Source: Prevotella sp.
GTDB lineage: Bacteria; Bacteroidota; Bacteroidia; Bacteroidales; Bacteroidaceae
DNA length: 42,006 nucleotides
Direction: 5' to 3'
Assembly (NCBI GenBank): GCA_017474925.1
Contig: JAFVGN010000026.1
Span: forward strand, 1 to 42,006
In this document: one piece after another, positions 15,300 through 24,055 of the stretch
Position numbering within the stretch: position 1 is the first letter of the stretch
Layout: every line of letters begins with the position of its first letter
Program-made: the position numbers and the translations under genes
The notes under the pieces: model-generated
The model's database searches: none
Told to the model about the DNA's origin: nothing
Seen by the model: only the letters and a program-made list of their open reading frames with translations

Positions 15300-15998
15300 A
15301 TGCAAAAACTGTTTTTTCAACTGATACAAGTATCCATTGGCCAATTGGACTGTTTGGATCGTGGCCCGTCACCAGAAGAGTGGCATATGCTGTATGACTT
15401 ATCGAAAAAGCACGGTCTTGTTACTACGTGCTATGATGGTGTAGTGCGCCTGTTTGATTTTGGATTGCGTGCCCCCCAGGACTTGAGTATTGACTGGATG
15501 GCCGAGACTGAGACAGAGTCAGAACAGCCTGGGGCAGTGGCTCTTGTTATCAGCAACACCTTGCGTCGCATGCTCTTCGACAGGTGGGTAGCCCGTAACG
15601 GCACATCCCTGTATCAGCGCAAGTCTCAACCACAGCAGTATACCCCTGGGGCAGGCCTTATCGTCAGACTGCTTCAGGCTTTCGAGGATTTCCATCAGGG
15701 AACGCTGACGCTGAATACAGTCGTGGATTGTTGTCTGCTGCTTCGTGAGATGGATGGAAAAATGCCTACTTTCCGCGATGGTTCCACTATACCGCAAATG
15801 CTCCAGACGTTCGGTATCTGGCGCTTCTCTCAGGCCATCATGTGGGTGACGGGCGAGGTGACAAGACTTGACGAACGGCTAATGCCTTGTAAAGCAAGTG
15901 CTTCTGGTGGCCGTTTCGTTTTAGACATACTGATGGCCGAGAAGGTCTCATTGATAACACGAGTAAAGAATCGCCTGTTGACGATGGTAAGATTTTAA
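15300..15998 (+). CDS. Shortened nucleotidyltransferase-family-like protein (uncertain)
   Basis: 232 residues. The N-terminus (F-F-Q-L-I-Q-V-S-I-G-Q-L-D, then P-S-P-E-E-W-H-M-L-Y-D-L-S-K-K-H-G-L) resembles the start of Bacteroidales proteins assigned to the uncharacterised nucleotidyltransferase family PF14907. The second half (L-L-Q-A-F-E-D-F-H-Q-G-T-L-T-L-N-T-V-V-D) resembles their C-terminal helical part. The catalytic core that normally lies between, with its acidic residues, is not visible, and the protein is about 100 residues shorter than usual. It may have lost catalysis or have been misassigned. It is first in a probable operon, with the ABC-F gene starting 2 bases after its stop. 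Confidence 0.4.
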   Translation: MQKLFFQLIQVSIGQLDCLDRGPSPEEWHMLYDLSKKHGLVTTCYDGVVRLFDFGLRAPQDLSIDWMAETETESEQPGAVALVISNTLRRMLFDRWVARNGTSLYQRKSQPQQYTPGAGLIVRLLQAFEDFHQGTLTLNTVVDCCLLLREMDGKMPTFRDGSTIPQMLQTFGIWRFSQAIMWVTGEVTRLDERLMPCKASASGGRFVLDILMAEKVSLITRVKNRLLTMVRF

Positions 15999-16000
15999 AT

Positions 16001-17941
16001 ATGATTTCAATAGAATCTTTGCGTGTAGAATTCGGTATCAAACCTTTGTTTGCTGATGCGAGTTTCGTTGTAAATGACCGTGATCGCATAGCTTTGGTAG
16101 GTAAGAATGGTGCCGGCAAGTCTACATTGCTGAAAATACTTTGTGGACAGCAACAGCCAACATCGGGGACTGTGAGTGTTCCAAATGATACGCGTATAGG
16201 CTATTTGCCACAGGTCATGGTATTGCAGGATGACACTACAGTTAGACAGGAAGCCCAGAAAGCTTTTGCCGATGTGACCAAGATGAAAGAACGCTTGGAA
16301 CAGCTGCAGCAACAGATGGCTGAGCGTACTGATTATGACAGTCAAGAATACATGGCGTTGGTAGACCGTTTCACTCAAGCACATGATCGCTACCTGATGA
16401 TGGGAGCAGAGAACAAAGAGGCGGAATTGGAGCGTACGCTAACAGGATTAGGCTTTTCCAGGACTGACTTTGAACGCCCAACTAGTGAGTTCTCTGGAGG
16501 CTGGAGAATGCGAATAGAACTGGCAAAAATCCTGCTGCAATGTCCAGACGTGCTACTGCTTGACGAGCCTACAAACCATTTGGATATTGAGTCGATACAG
16601 TGGTTGGAACAATTTCTGGCACAGTCTGCCAGCGCCGTTGTCCTAGTTTCGCACGATAGGGCTTTTATCAATAATGTCTGCAACCGAACCCTTGAGATAT
16701 CGTGCGGTCATGTCATCGACTACAAAGTCAAATATAACGAATACATGGTGTTGCGTCGTGAACGTCGTGAACAACAGTTACGTGCATACGAGAATCAGCA
16801 GAAGGAGATTGCTGATATGAAGGCGTTTATTGAACGTTTTCGCTATCAGGCTACCAAGGCAGTACAGGTGCAGCAGAAAGTGAAGCAGCTAGAGAAAATA
16901 GTACCTATTGAGGTGGACGAGGTCGACAATTCCGCTATGCATCTGAAATTTCCTCCGTGCTTGCGTTCTGGCGACTATCCTGTTATATGTGACGAGGTGC
17001 GCAAGGAGTATGCCCATGTGGTATTCGACCATGTCAACCTGACTATCAAACGTGGAGAGAAAGTTGCCTTTGTCGGAAAAAATGGTGAAGGAAAGTCGAC
17101 CTTGGTGAAGTGCATTATGGGAGAAATACCGTTCGATGGTACTTTAAAGATAGGGCATAACGTGCAAATAGGATATTTCGCACAGAATCAGGCGCAACTA
17201 CTGGACGAGAGCCTAACGGTTTTCCAGACTATCGACAACGTGGCCAAAGGTGAGATCCGTCTGCGCATCAATGACATCCTGGGAGCGTTCATGTTTGGTG
17301 GAGAAGCTTCCGACAAACGTGTCAAGGTGCTTAGCGGTGGCGAGCGAACGCGTTTGGCCATGATACGCTTGCTATTGGAACCGGTAAACTTACTGATTCT
17401 CGATGAGCCGACAAACCATCTGGACATGGCATCAAAAGATGTGCTGAAGGAGGCAATCAAGGCTTTCGATGGTACAGCAATCGTTGTAAGCCATGACCGA
17501 GAGTTTCTTGACGGACTGGTGACAAAGGTCTTTGAGTTCGGTGGTGGAAAGGTACGTGAGCATATTGGTGGAATATACGACTTTCTGCAGTCAAAAAAGA
17601 TTTCCGAACTATCGGAACTGCAGAAAGTACAGGACACGAAGACCTCCCAGCCGAGTCAGAAATCGCTAGAGCGTCAGGAAACGCCAAAGAACCAAAGCTA
17701 TGCTGAACACAAGGAACAACAGAAACTATTGCGCAAGGCAGAAAAGGCCGTAGAGGAGTCGGAACGCAAAATTAGCGACATGGAAAGCCGACTGAAGGAA
17801 TTGGACGACTTGCTGATGATTCCAGAGAAAGCTGCAGACATGACATTGGTGACTGAATATACATCTACGAAGGCCATGCTGGACAAAGAAGTAGAACGCT
17901 GGGAACAGCTATCTGAACAACTGGAGCAATTATTGAACTAA
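16001..17941 (+). CDS. ABC-F family ATPase
   Basis: 646 residues with two ABC ATPase domains and no membrane segments. Walker A motifs are G-K-N-G-A-G-K-S-T and G-K-N-G-E-G-K-S-T, signature motifs F-S-G-G-W and L-S-G-G-E, and both Walker B segments read L-L-D-E-P-T-N-H-L-D or L-I-L-D-E-P-T-N-H-L-D. The linker (about 235-320) is helical and rich in charged residues, as in the P-site tRNA interaction motif. A C-terminal coiled coil (about 560-645) follows. ABC-F proteins act on the ribosome as translation factors; this one resembles the Uup/YdiF-type housekeeping group rather than a dedicated resistance protein, though that cannot be decided by eye. It starts 2 bases after the upstream gene and the M13 peptidase starts 17 bases after its stop. 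Confidence 0.9.
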   Translation: MISIESLRVEFGIKPLFADASFVVNDRDRIALVGKNGAGKSTLLKILCGQQQPTSGTVSVPNDTRIGYLPQVMVLQDDTTVRQEAQKAFADVTKMKERLEQLQQQMAERTDYDSQEYMALVDRFTQAHDRYLMMGAENKEAELERTLTGLGFSRTDFERPTSEFSGGWRMRIELAKILLQCPDVLLLDEPTNHLDIESIQWLEQFLAQSASAVVLVSHDRAFINNVCNRTLEISCGHVIDYKVKYNEYMVLRRERREQQLRAYENQQKEIADMKAFIERFRYQATKAVQVQQKVKQLEKIVPIEVDEVDNSAMHLKFPPCLRSGDYPVICDEVRKEYAHVVFDHVNLTIKRGEKVAFVGKNGEGKSTLVKCIMGEIPFDGTLKIGHNVQIGYFAQNQAQLLDESLTVFQTIDNVAKGEIRLRINDILGAFMFGGEASDKRVKVLSGGERTRLAMIRLLLEPVNLLILDEPTNHLDMASKDVLKEAIKAFDGTAIVVSHDREFLDGLVTKVFEFGGGKVREHIGGIYDFLQSKKISELSELQKVQDTKTSQPSQKSLERQETPKNQSYAEHKEQQKLLRKAEKAVEESERKISDMESRLKELDDLLMIPEKAADMTLVTEYTSTKAMLDKEVERWEQLSEQLEQLLN

Positions 17942-17958
17942 CAAAATATGTATGAACA

Positions 17959-19986
17959 ATGAAAAAACTATGGATGATGATGGCATTAGCAATGACAACA
18001 ATGTCGGTGCCAGCCCAACAACGCTCAGGTATCAGTTTAAACGACCTTGACACTAGCGTCAGACCTGCCGATGATTTCTATCAATACGCCTGTGGCGGAT
18101 GGATGAAAGCCAACCCGCTGCCCCCTGCCTATTCGCGCTACGGCAGTTTCGACCGTCTGGGAGAGGACAACAAGAAGAGAATCAACGGTATTCTAAAAGA
18201 ACTTCTTGAGAATACTTACCCACAAGGTAGCGTTGAACAGCAATTGAGCGACCTTTATAAGCTTGCAATGGACTCTGTACGACGTGAGAAAGACGGGGTG
18301 GAACCGGTTATGAGTTCCATCAAAAAACTGGAAGCAGCCAAGACGAAAGACCAGCTTTTTGCTATCCAGCTTGAGATGGCTCCGTATGGAGAGCAAGAGT
18401 TTTTCGGCAGCTATTTTGGCGCTGATGAAAAGAATGCAACCCAGAACATACTAAGTATCAACCAGTCGGGATTGACCCTGGGACAAAAAGACTACTATTT
18501 GGAAACCGACGAGGCAACCACAAAGATTCGCGAGGCATATAAGCAGTTTATCGTTCGCCTGTTCCAGCAGTTTGGATTTAAGAAGTCTGCTGCTCAAAAG
18601 AAGATGAATAACATCATGAAAGTTGAGACTGCATTAGCCAAAGTATCGAAGTCGCGTACTGAGTTGCGCGACCCCATTGCCAACTATCACAAGATGACTT
18701 TGGAGGAATTTAATGCAAAATATCCGCACTTCCAGCTGGAGAAGCAGGCCAATGCTTATGGCATTGGGACGCAATATATTCAGGAAATGGTAGTAGGACA
18801 GCCTGAATTCATGGCAGCTGCAGACCAACTGTTTGCTAACATGAAGGCTGATGTTTATCGCGACATCTTAGAATGGAGCGTGGTGAGTGGTGCAACGGGT
18901 TATCTGAACGATGCAGTCCGTGAGGTTAGCTTTGATTTCTACGGTAAGGTGTTTTCCGGCCGTCAGGAAGATTTCCCCTTGTGGCGCCGTGCCACAAACC
19001 AAGTGGAGGGAACCATGGGTGAGGCATTAGGCCGTATCTATGTCAAGAAGTATTTTCCCGCATCATCTAAGGAACGTATGAAGACCCTTGTGGAGAATCT
19101 TCGCATAGCCCTTGGCGAACGCATCGCTGCCCAGGATTGGATGGACGATTCGACAAAGGTGAACGCACTTCTGAAACTGAATACTTTCTATGTTAAGATA
19201 GGATATCCTGATAAGTGGATGGACATGTCAACCTTGAAGATTGACCCCCAAAAATCTTACTATGAAAACATGAAGGAATGTCAGCGATGGCACATCGCAT
19301 GGCATTTAGACCATACAGTAGGAAAACCCGTTGACCGCGACCAATGGTACATGACTCCTCAGACGGTCAATGCCTACTATAACCCTACCACGAATGAAAT
19401 TTGCTTTCCCGCTGGTATTCTGCAAGTTCCGTTCTTCGATCCTACAGCAGACAACGCATTCAACTATGGTGCCATAGGCGTTGTAATAGGACATGAGATG
19501 ACACATGGTTTCGATGACCAAGGGCGCCGTTTCGACAAGGATGGAAATATGCATGACTGGTGGACGGAAAGTGATGGAAAAAACTTTATTTCTCGAACAG
19601 ATGAATATGCCGATTTCTTCTCGAATATCAAAGTTCTTCCTGACCTCAATGCAAACGGTCGACTGACTCTGGGTGAAAATCTGGCTGACCATGGTGGACT
19701 GCAAGTGGCATGGTATGCATATAAGAATGCTACCAAGAGTAACCAGTTGCCAGTTATTGACGGACTGACTGCCGATCAGCGTTTCTTCCTGGCTTATGCA
19801 GGAGTCTGGGCTGGCAACATAACAGAGGCGGAAATCCGTAACCGCACGAAGAGCGATCCTCACTCACTTGGACGTTGGCGTGTCAATGGTGCTTTGCCAC
19901 ATATAGACATGTGGTATGACGCCTTTGGTGTGAAAGAGGGTGATAAAATGTTTATTCCGAAGTCAAAAAGACTGTCTCTCTGGTAA
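17959..19986 (+). CDS. Secreted M13 family zinc metallopeptidase (neprilysin/PepO-like)
   Basis: 675 residues with a signal peptide (M-K-K-L-W-M-M-M..S-V-P-A-Q). The N-terminal helical domain begins with D-D-F-Y-Q-Y-A-C-G-G-W. The catalytic domain contains N-A-Y-Y-N-P-T-T-N-E-I (substrate-binding NAYY). The zinc site is H512-E-M-T-H516, and the third ligand E573 is in E-N-L-A-D, with the family's H/D pair following. The C-terminus keeps the W-R-V-N-G-A region but ends with S-K-R-L-S-L-W rather than the eukaryotic C-x-x-W. Length is normal for bacterial M13 endopeptidases, which cleave oligopeptides in the periplasm or at the surface. An intrinsic terminator follows. Confidence 0.93.
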   Translation: MKKLWMMMALAMTTMSVPAQQRSGISLNDLDTSVRPADDFYQYACGGWMKANPLPPAYSRYGSFDRLGEDNKKRINGILKELLENTYPQGSVEQQLSDLYKLAMDSVRREKDGVEPVMSSIKKLEAAKTKDQLFAIQLEMAPYGEQEFFGSYFGADEKNATQNILSINQSGLTLGQKDYYLETDEATTKIREAYKQFIVRLFQQFGFKKSAAQKKMNNIMKVETALAKVSKSRTELRDPIANYHKMTLEEFNAKYPHFQLEKQANAYGIGTQYIQEMVVGQPEFMAAADQLFANMKADVYRDILEWSVVSGATGYLNDAVREVSFDFYGKVFSGRQEDFPLWRRATNQVEGTMGEALGRIYVKKYFPASSKERMKTLVENLRIALGERIAAQDWMDDSTKVNALLKLNTFYVKIGYPDKWMDMSTLKIDPQKSYYENMKECQRWHIAWHLDHTVGKPVDRDQWYMTPQTVNAYYNPTTNEICFPAGILQVPFFDPTADNAFNYGAIGVVIGHEMTHGFDDQGRRFDKDGNMHDWWTESDGKNFISRTDEYADFFSNIKVLPDLNANGRLTLGENLADHGGLQVAWYAYKNATKSNQLPVIDGLTADQRFFLAYAGVWAGNITEAEIRNRTKSDPHSLGRWRVNGALPHIDMWYDAFGVKEGDKMFIPKSKRLSLW

Positions 19987-20013
19987 GAATATTAGCAAAA
20001 TTGAAATAATTTG

Positions 20014-20047
20014 CCGTCGTAAATATAAATTTACGGCGGTTTTTTGT
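20014..20047 (+). terminator. Intrinsic terminator after M13 gene
   Basis: CCGTCGTAAA pairs with TTTACGGCGG (one G-U) and is followed by a run of six T. It lies 28 bases after the M13 stop. It ends the 15300-19986 transcript just before the next promoter. Confidence 0.85.
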
Positions 20048-20075
20048 TGTGTTTAAAAATATTTTGTTAACTTTG
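20043..20075 (+). promoter_or_regulatory. Promoter of the kinase/AAA+/FHA/PP2C operon
   Basis: TTTG (20043-20046), a 21-base spacer and TAACTTTG (20068-20075). It overlaps the T-run of the preceding terminator. The predicted transcription start near 20082 leaves a short leader to ATG 20100. No other promoter of this quality is seen in the gaps up to 32392, so one transcript may cover eight genes. Confidence 0.75.
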
Positions 20076-20099
20076 CAACAATTATTACTAATCAGCAAT

Positions 20100-21038
20100 A
20101 TGGCAAACGACAATAATTCAGAATTAGATAGGACACAACGCACTATGCGGCCTCAAGAAAAACAACGTGAGCGTGTACTCGAACACGAGGAGCAGCCCAT
20201 GCAGATGCAACAGCAACAACAGCAAGCAGAAGGCAAAGCGTGTCCCTTTTGTGGAACAATTAACGATCCGGAAGCAATGTTTTGTGCCCAATGTGGCCAG
20301 CCTATCAGCAAAGCAAACTGTCCCCATTGTGGAGCGGAAATAGATCCTGATACAGACTACTGCGAAACTTGCCATCATTATATCCGCAAGGACGTATGTT
20401 CATTTTGTGGTGCTCGACTCACGGGTAATGAAGCATATTGCCCGGAATGTGGAAGTCCCAGAGGCGGATTGGTGTGTCCAACATGTCACACGCTGAACGA
20501 ATTTGCCTTCTGTAAGAAGTGTGGAACAGCCCTGACAGAAGAAGCAAAGAAGATGGTGAAGGAGCTGCAATACAATCCAGACTACAAAAGCCTGATGGAA
20601 ATTGTGCAGGATTTTGCAAAGCTTGAAAACGCATTGCCGTATAATTCCGAACGAGACATAGTTCGCGAGCAGATGAACATCAAGCTCCGTGAAAGGGTGC
20701 TGACTCTGTTGGCTAGAGATGAAGGTGTAGAAAACCCTGTAATTCCTAAGCCTGAAAGTAAGCGCATGACCAAAGAGGAATTGGAAGAACAGCGTTCTGC
20801 TAAGATTAGAGTGCTGTCTACGATATTAGACCGTTTGGCAGTTCCTGCAGGAGCTTCACCGGCTAAGGCCCGCAATTATGCGATGGCAAGTAAACCCGTC
20901 GGAGTCCGTCTGGCATGGGTATGTAATTACAAACATGCCATGCACAGCAGTCCTTGCGGTTGTGCCAAGCCGCAATTAGGAGGCAAATGGGTTGTGTTAG
21001 GAAAAAATAATAATGGCGAAATTAGAGATGACAAATAA
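20100..21038 (+). CDS. Multi-zinc-ribbon protein with T-M-R-P motif
   Basis: 312 residues from ATG 20100; the longer open frame from 20049 starts upstream of the predicted transcription start. Residues 1-45 are polar and include R-T-M-R-P with T15, then a glutamine run. Between about 50 and 145 there are five to six CxxC knuckles in tandem (C-P-F-C, C-A-Q-C, C-P-H-C, C-E-T-C, C-S-F-C, C-P-E-C, C-P-T-C, C-K-K-C), forming double zinc ribbons of the DZANK type. The rest is charged and helical, ending with a small C-x-C-containing segment (S-P-C-G-C-A-K-P). No enzymatic motif is visible. As first gene of the kinase operon it is a likely substrate or scaffold: T15 shares its T-x-R-P context with three threonines in the kinase N-terminus. 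Confidence 0.8.
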   Translation: MANDNNSELDRTQRTMRPQEKQRERVLEHEEQPMQMQQQQQQAEGKACPFCGTINDPEAMFCAQCGQPISKANCPHCGAEIDPDTDYCETCHHYIRKDVCSFCGARLTGNEAYCPECGSPRGGLVCPTCHTLNEFAFCKKCGTALTEEAKKMVKELQYNPDYKSLMEIVQDFAKLENALPYNSERDIVREQMNIKLRERVLTLLARDEGVENPVIPKPESKRMTKEELEEQRSAKIRVLSTILDRLAVPAGASPAKARNYAMASKPVGVRLAWVCNYKHAMHSSPCGCAKPQLGGKWVVLGKNNNGEIRDDK

Positions 21039-21042
21039 TGCT

Positions 21043-24000
21043 ATGGACGAAAACTCTATCAAGCAAGATTTAGAAAGAACAGCTGTCATAAATAAGCCGG
21101 AGGTTGCATCTGCGGATAACGGTGACTCCACCATAAGGCCTGACACTACAGATGCTACCTTGCGTCCTGACAACATGGATGCCACGATACGTCCGGAAAA
21201 ACAATCTTCGCCCAACAAGGGAGGGGATGTGGAGTTTCTGCTCAAGGGACGGATTTATCATAACGTCAAGTGTCTTAGCGACAATTCCGGTGAAGCTCAA
21301 GTATTTTTGGTAGAAGGTGAGGAAGGAGAACGTGTATTGAAGATATATTATCCGAACTTCACCATCAAGAAGACTTTGATACGCATCATCCAAAACATGA
21401 ACATGGAGATGATTGTCAAGGTTGAGGATTATGGCAAAACCTATATAGACGGCAAGAATCGTGACTACGAGCTGATGGAATATTTTCGTGGTGGAACGCT
21501 GGGAGAATATGACCTTGAAGGCGATTTCAACCAGTTCCGCCGTATTGCTCTACAGGCAGCAGCCGCTTTGGCATTATGCCATAATTGCAACATTATTCAC
21601 AAGGATATCAAACCAGGTAATTTTTTCTTCCGCGACAAGACCCACAAGGAAATCGTGCTGGGTGATTTCGGAATTTCCAGCGTTTTGGACAATGACGAGA
21701 AAGTACATCGCACATCTCAGGCCCGCACGCCAGTTTACGCTGCTCCTGAGATGTATAACGACGTGATTGACGGCGAGGTGGAAATAACTCCTGCTGTTGA
21801 CTTCTATTCTCTGGGTATCACCCTGATGACGCTTTGGCTTGGCGAGAATCCGCTTAGTCAGAATGAGCGCGTCATGATGCGCAAGAAGAACGAAGGCCGA
21901 CTGCCCCGCATCAACGAGTTACCCGACCGTGTGAAAATGATTGTCCAGGGTCTGACATCAGTCAATCCTCAGACCAGATGGGGATACGACGAGGTGGAGC
22001 GCTGGTTCCTTGGAGAGAACGTAAAGGTCGACATGTCGTCACCCATCCTGAAATATCGAAGCTTTATTGTTGACCCAGAGCGCAATCTGGTGGCAGACAA
22101 TGTACATGAGCTGATACCGATGTTGCTGGAGAACGAACGCCTTGCCATCAACTATCTTTATAACGGGCGTATTGCCGGTTGGTTGGAACAATGTGGTAAT
22201 GTCAAGTTAAGTTCAGCCGTCAAGGATATTGTGGTGAATCGTTATCCTGCAGATCAAAAGGCAGGATTGATGTCCGCCGTCTATGCTATGGAGCCGACAT
22301 ATCCATATACAGACGTCCGGGGTAATCTTTGCGATGACGTGCATAGTGCAACCATCTCGGTGCTGAGCTATCAGGACGAATATATTCTGGCCTTGAGGAA
22401 TCCTAACGACAGGCTCTACCTGTATTTGGAATACCATTCCAAGGCAGATGTCAATAGAATTCGTTCCTACTTCTCGCCTGACAGCAAGATGGACATGCGT
22501 ATTGCCATCTTGAAACTAGCCTACGAAATAGATCCGGAAATACCATTCCTGGCAAAGTATCCGTCCTCAAATGTGGAAGAGATTATCCGCTCTTTTGGCT
22601 ATGAAGATTGTTCTGATGATGACTGGTGCAGTCTGAGCGACGGACGATTCCTGTCTTGGATGTACAGTCATGAAGACCACATGGCATGTGAAGCATTGCG
22701 TATCATGACGGCCAACAAGAAACCTTCGCGTTCGCTGGGCTATAAGGTCCTCTATAATATAGACCGCGAGGCAGCTTTTGACTTAAAGAGCGCAGATACT
22801 CCTTACAAAGTTGGCGAAGTAATGCGACAGGACCTGATGGATTGGCAGGACCTGGATGAACAGGAATTTCGTCAGAGAATAGCAGATTACAACAGTCCTG
22901 ACGGGCGCTTCTTCTATTTTGCGCAGTTGCATGGTTGGTATGAGCATATCAGTATGGCTCGTGCCTGCTTCGACATGAAGAGCGAAGAAAACAAGGAACG
23001 TTTAGGTGCATACGATCTTCGTACAGCAGCCTACCGGTTCTGTCGGTTGTTAGGTGTTACGCCCTATTACAAGCTTGAAGATGGAAAAGAACTGAAAACA
23101 GCTTACGACGTGGACGATTTAACTTATCGCCCGCAGTTGCTGACTGCCATGAAGCAAGGTTCATTAAGCCAGTGGTTGTCTGTATTTTATCATGAAGATC
23201 CCAACCAGGATTTTAGTGAACCTTATAGCTACGAGAGGAAGCTGGAGGAGTGGATTATCCGTCTTGGAGAAATGGACAAGGGACAGATTTATTACAAGCG
23301 GTATGGAACGGCAAAAGAAGAAACTGCACAGAAGTATGCACAAGTCCGTAAAGGATTCTATCGGGCTAAGGCGAAAGAGAACCGCTGGCGTATCATATTC
23401 TATTCTTTGTGTGGCTTATGGATTCTCTTGCTGTTAATTTGCGGAGTTTCGGGCCGTGAATATATATTCCGCCATTCGATGCTGACCATCGGTTTGCCAG
23501 TTGGTGGCATGACAGCAGTTATCGTTGGACTGCGGGCCTATTTCCGTGGCTACGGCTTTGTCATGTCATGTCTTTGGGGATTGTTGGGAATTCTATCCTC
23601 ATGGATTCCTATTACCATTCTCAAAATGGTGAATGCCTCATATCCCAGCATGTTTGTCCCTGTTGCCATTATCTTAACTTTGATTTATATGGCTGTCTGC
23701 CATGTAACAGATTACCGTAGCGACTCCAAAGGTGACAACCAGTTGATTAATGAGGTCATGGAAGATGACATCAAGTCGACGTTGCTCGAACCCCTCTATT
23801 ATACATTCAAGCAGAAGTCCTTCAAGTTCAAGGGATCCAAATTCGGTATGTTGGACGACGTAACCAATCAAGTGCGTTCTATCAGCGGTGAGTCTGTATT
23901 ACATTATATATTATGGAGTATCATGGTGTTTATCTTGGTGCTGCAGATGATAGTTTTCAGTCCAAAACTGATGAACTACAATAACCCAGACTTTGATAAC

Positions 24001-24054
24001 ATGCGTGTAAGTCCGACAGAAGTTGTGAAACAATTACAAAAGGATGTAGAATAA
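21043..24054 (+). CDS. Membrane-anchored Ser/Thr protein kinase
   Basis: 1003 residues from ATG 21043, 4 bases after the previous stop; in-frame ATGs at 21013 and 21028 would overlap that gene. The N-terminal tail holds three 9-residue repeats with T-[IL]-R-P (T30, T39, T48). A Hanks-type kinase domain follows (about 60-330): V-L-K-I-Y lysine, catalytic loop I-I-H-K-D-I-K-P-G-N with H186, L-G-D-F-G-I, and A-A-P-E. The catalytic HxD is H-K-D rather than the common H-R-D, so activation-loop phosphorylation may matter less. A long helical region without a recognised domain (about 345-780) leads to five predicted membrane helices (about 780-985). The kinase domain is therefore cytosolic with a C-terminal anchor. 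PP2C and FHA partners are encoded in the same operon. Confidence 0.9.
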   Translation: MDENSIKQDLERTAVINKPEVASADNGDSTIRPDTTDATLRPDNMDATIRPEKQSSPNKGGDVEFLLKGRIYHNVKCLSDNSGEAQVFLVEGEEGERVLKIYYPNFTIKKTLIRIIQNMNMEMIVKVEDYGKTYIDGKNRDYELMEYFRGGTLGEYDLEGDFNQFRRIALQAAAALALCHNCNIIHKDIKPGNFFFRDKTHKEIVLGDFGISSVLDNDEKVHRTSQARTPVYAAPEMYNDVIDGEVEITPAVDFYSLGITLMTLWLGENPLSQNERVMMRKKNEGRLPRINELPDRVKMIVQGLTSVNPQTRWGYDEVERWFLGENVKVDMSSPILKYRSFIVDPERNLVADNVHELIPMLLENERLAINYLYNGRIAGWLEQCGNVKLSSAVKDIVVNRYPADQKAGLMSAVYAMEPTYPYTDVRGNLCDDVHSATISVLSYQDEYILALRNPNDRLYLYLEYHSKADVNRIRSYFSPDSKMDMRIAILKLAYEIDPEIPFLAKYPSSNVEEIIRSFGYEDCSDDDWCSLSDGRFLSWMYSHEDHMACEALRIMTANKKPSRSLGYKVLYNIDREAAFDLKSADTPYKVGEVMRQDLMDWQDLDEQEFRQRIADYNSPDGRFFYFAQLHGWYEHISMARACFDMKSEENKERLGAYDLRTAAYRFCRLLGVTPYYKLEDGKELKTAYDVDDLTYRPQLLTAMKQGSLSQWLSVFYHEDPNQDFSEPYSYERKLEEWIIRLGEMDKGQIYYKRYGTAKEETAQKYAQVRKGFYRAKAKENRWRIIFYSLCGLWILLLLICGVSGREYIFRHSMLTIGLPVGGMTAVIVGLRAYFRGYGFVMSCLWGLLGILSSWIPITILKMVNASYPSMFVPVAIILTLIYMAVCHVTDYRSDSKGDNQLINEVMEDDIKSTLLEPLYYTFKQKSFKFKGSKFGMLDDVTNQVRSISGESVLHYILWSIMVFILVLQMIVFSPKLMNYNNPDFDNMRVSPTEVVKQLQKDVE

Positions 24055-24055
24055 T

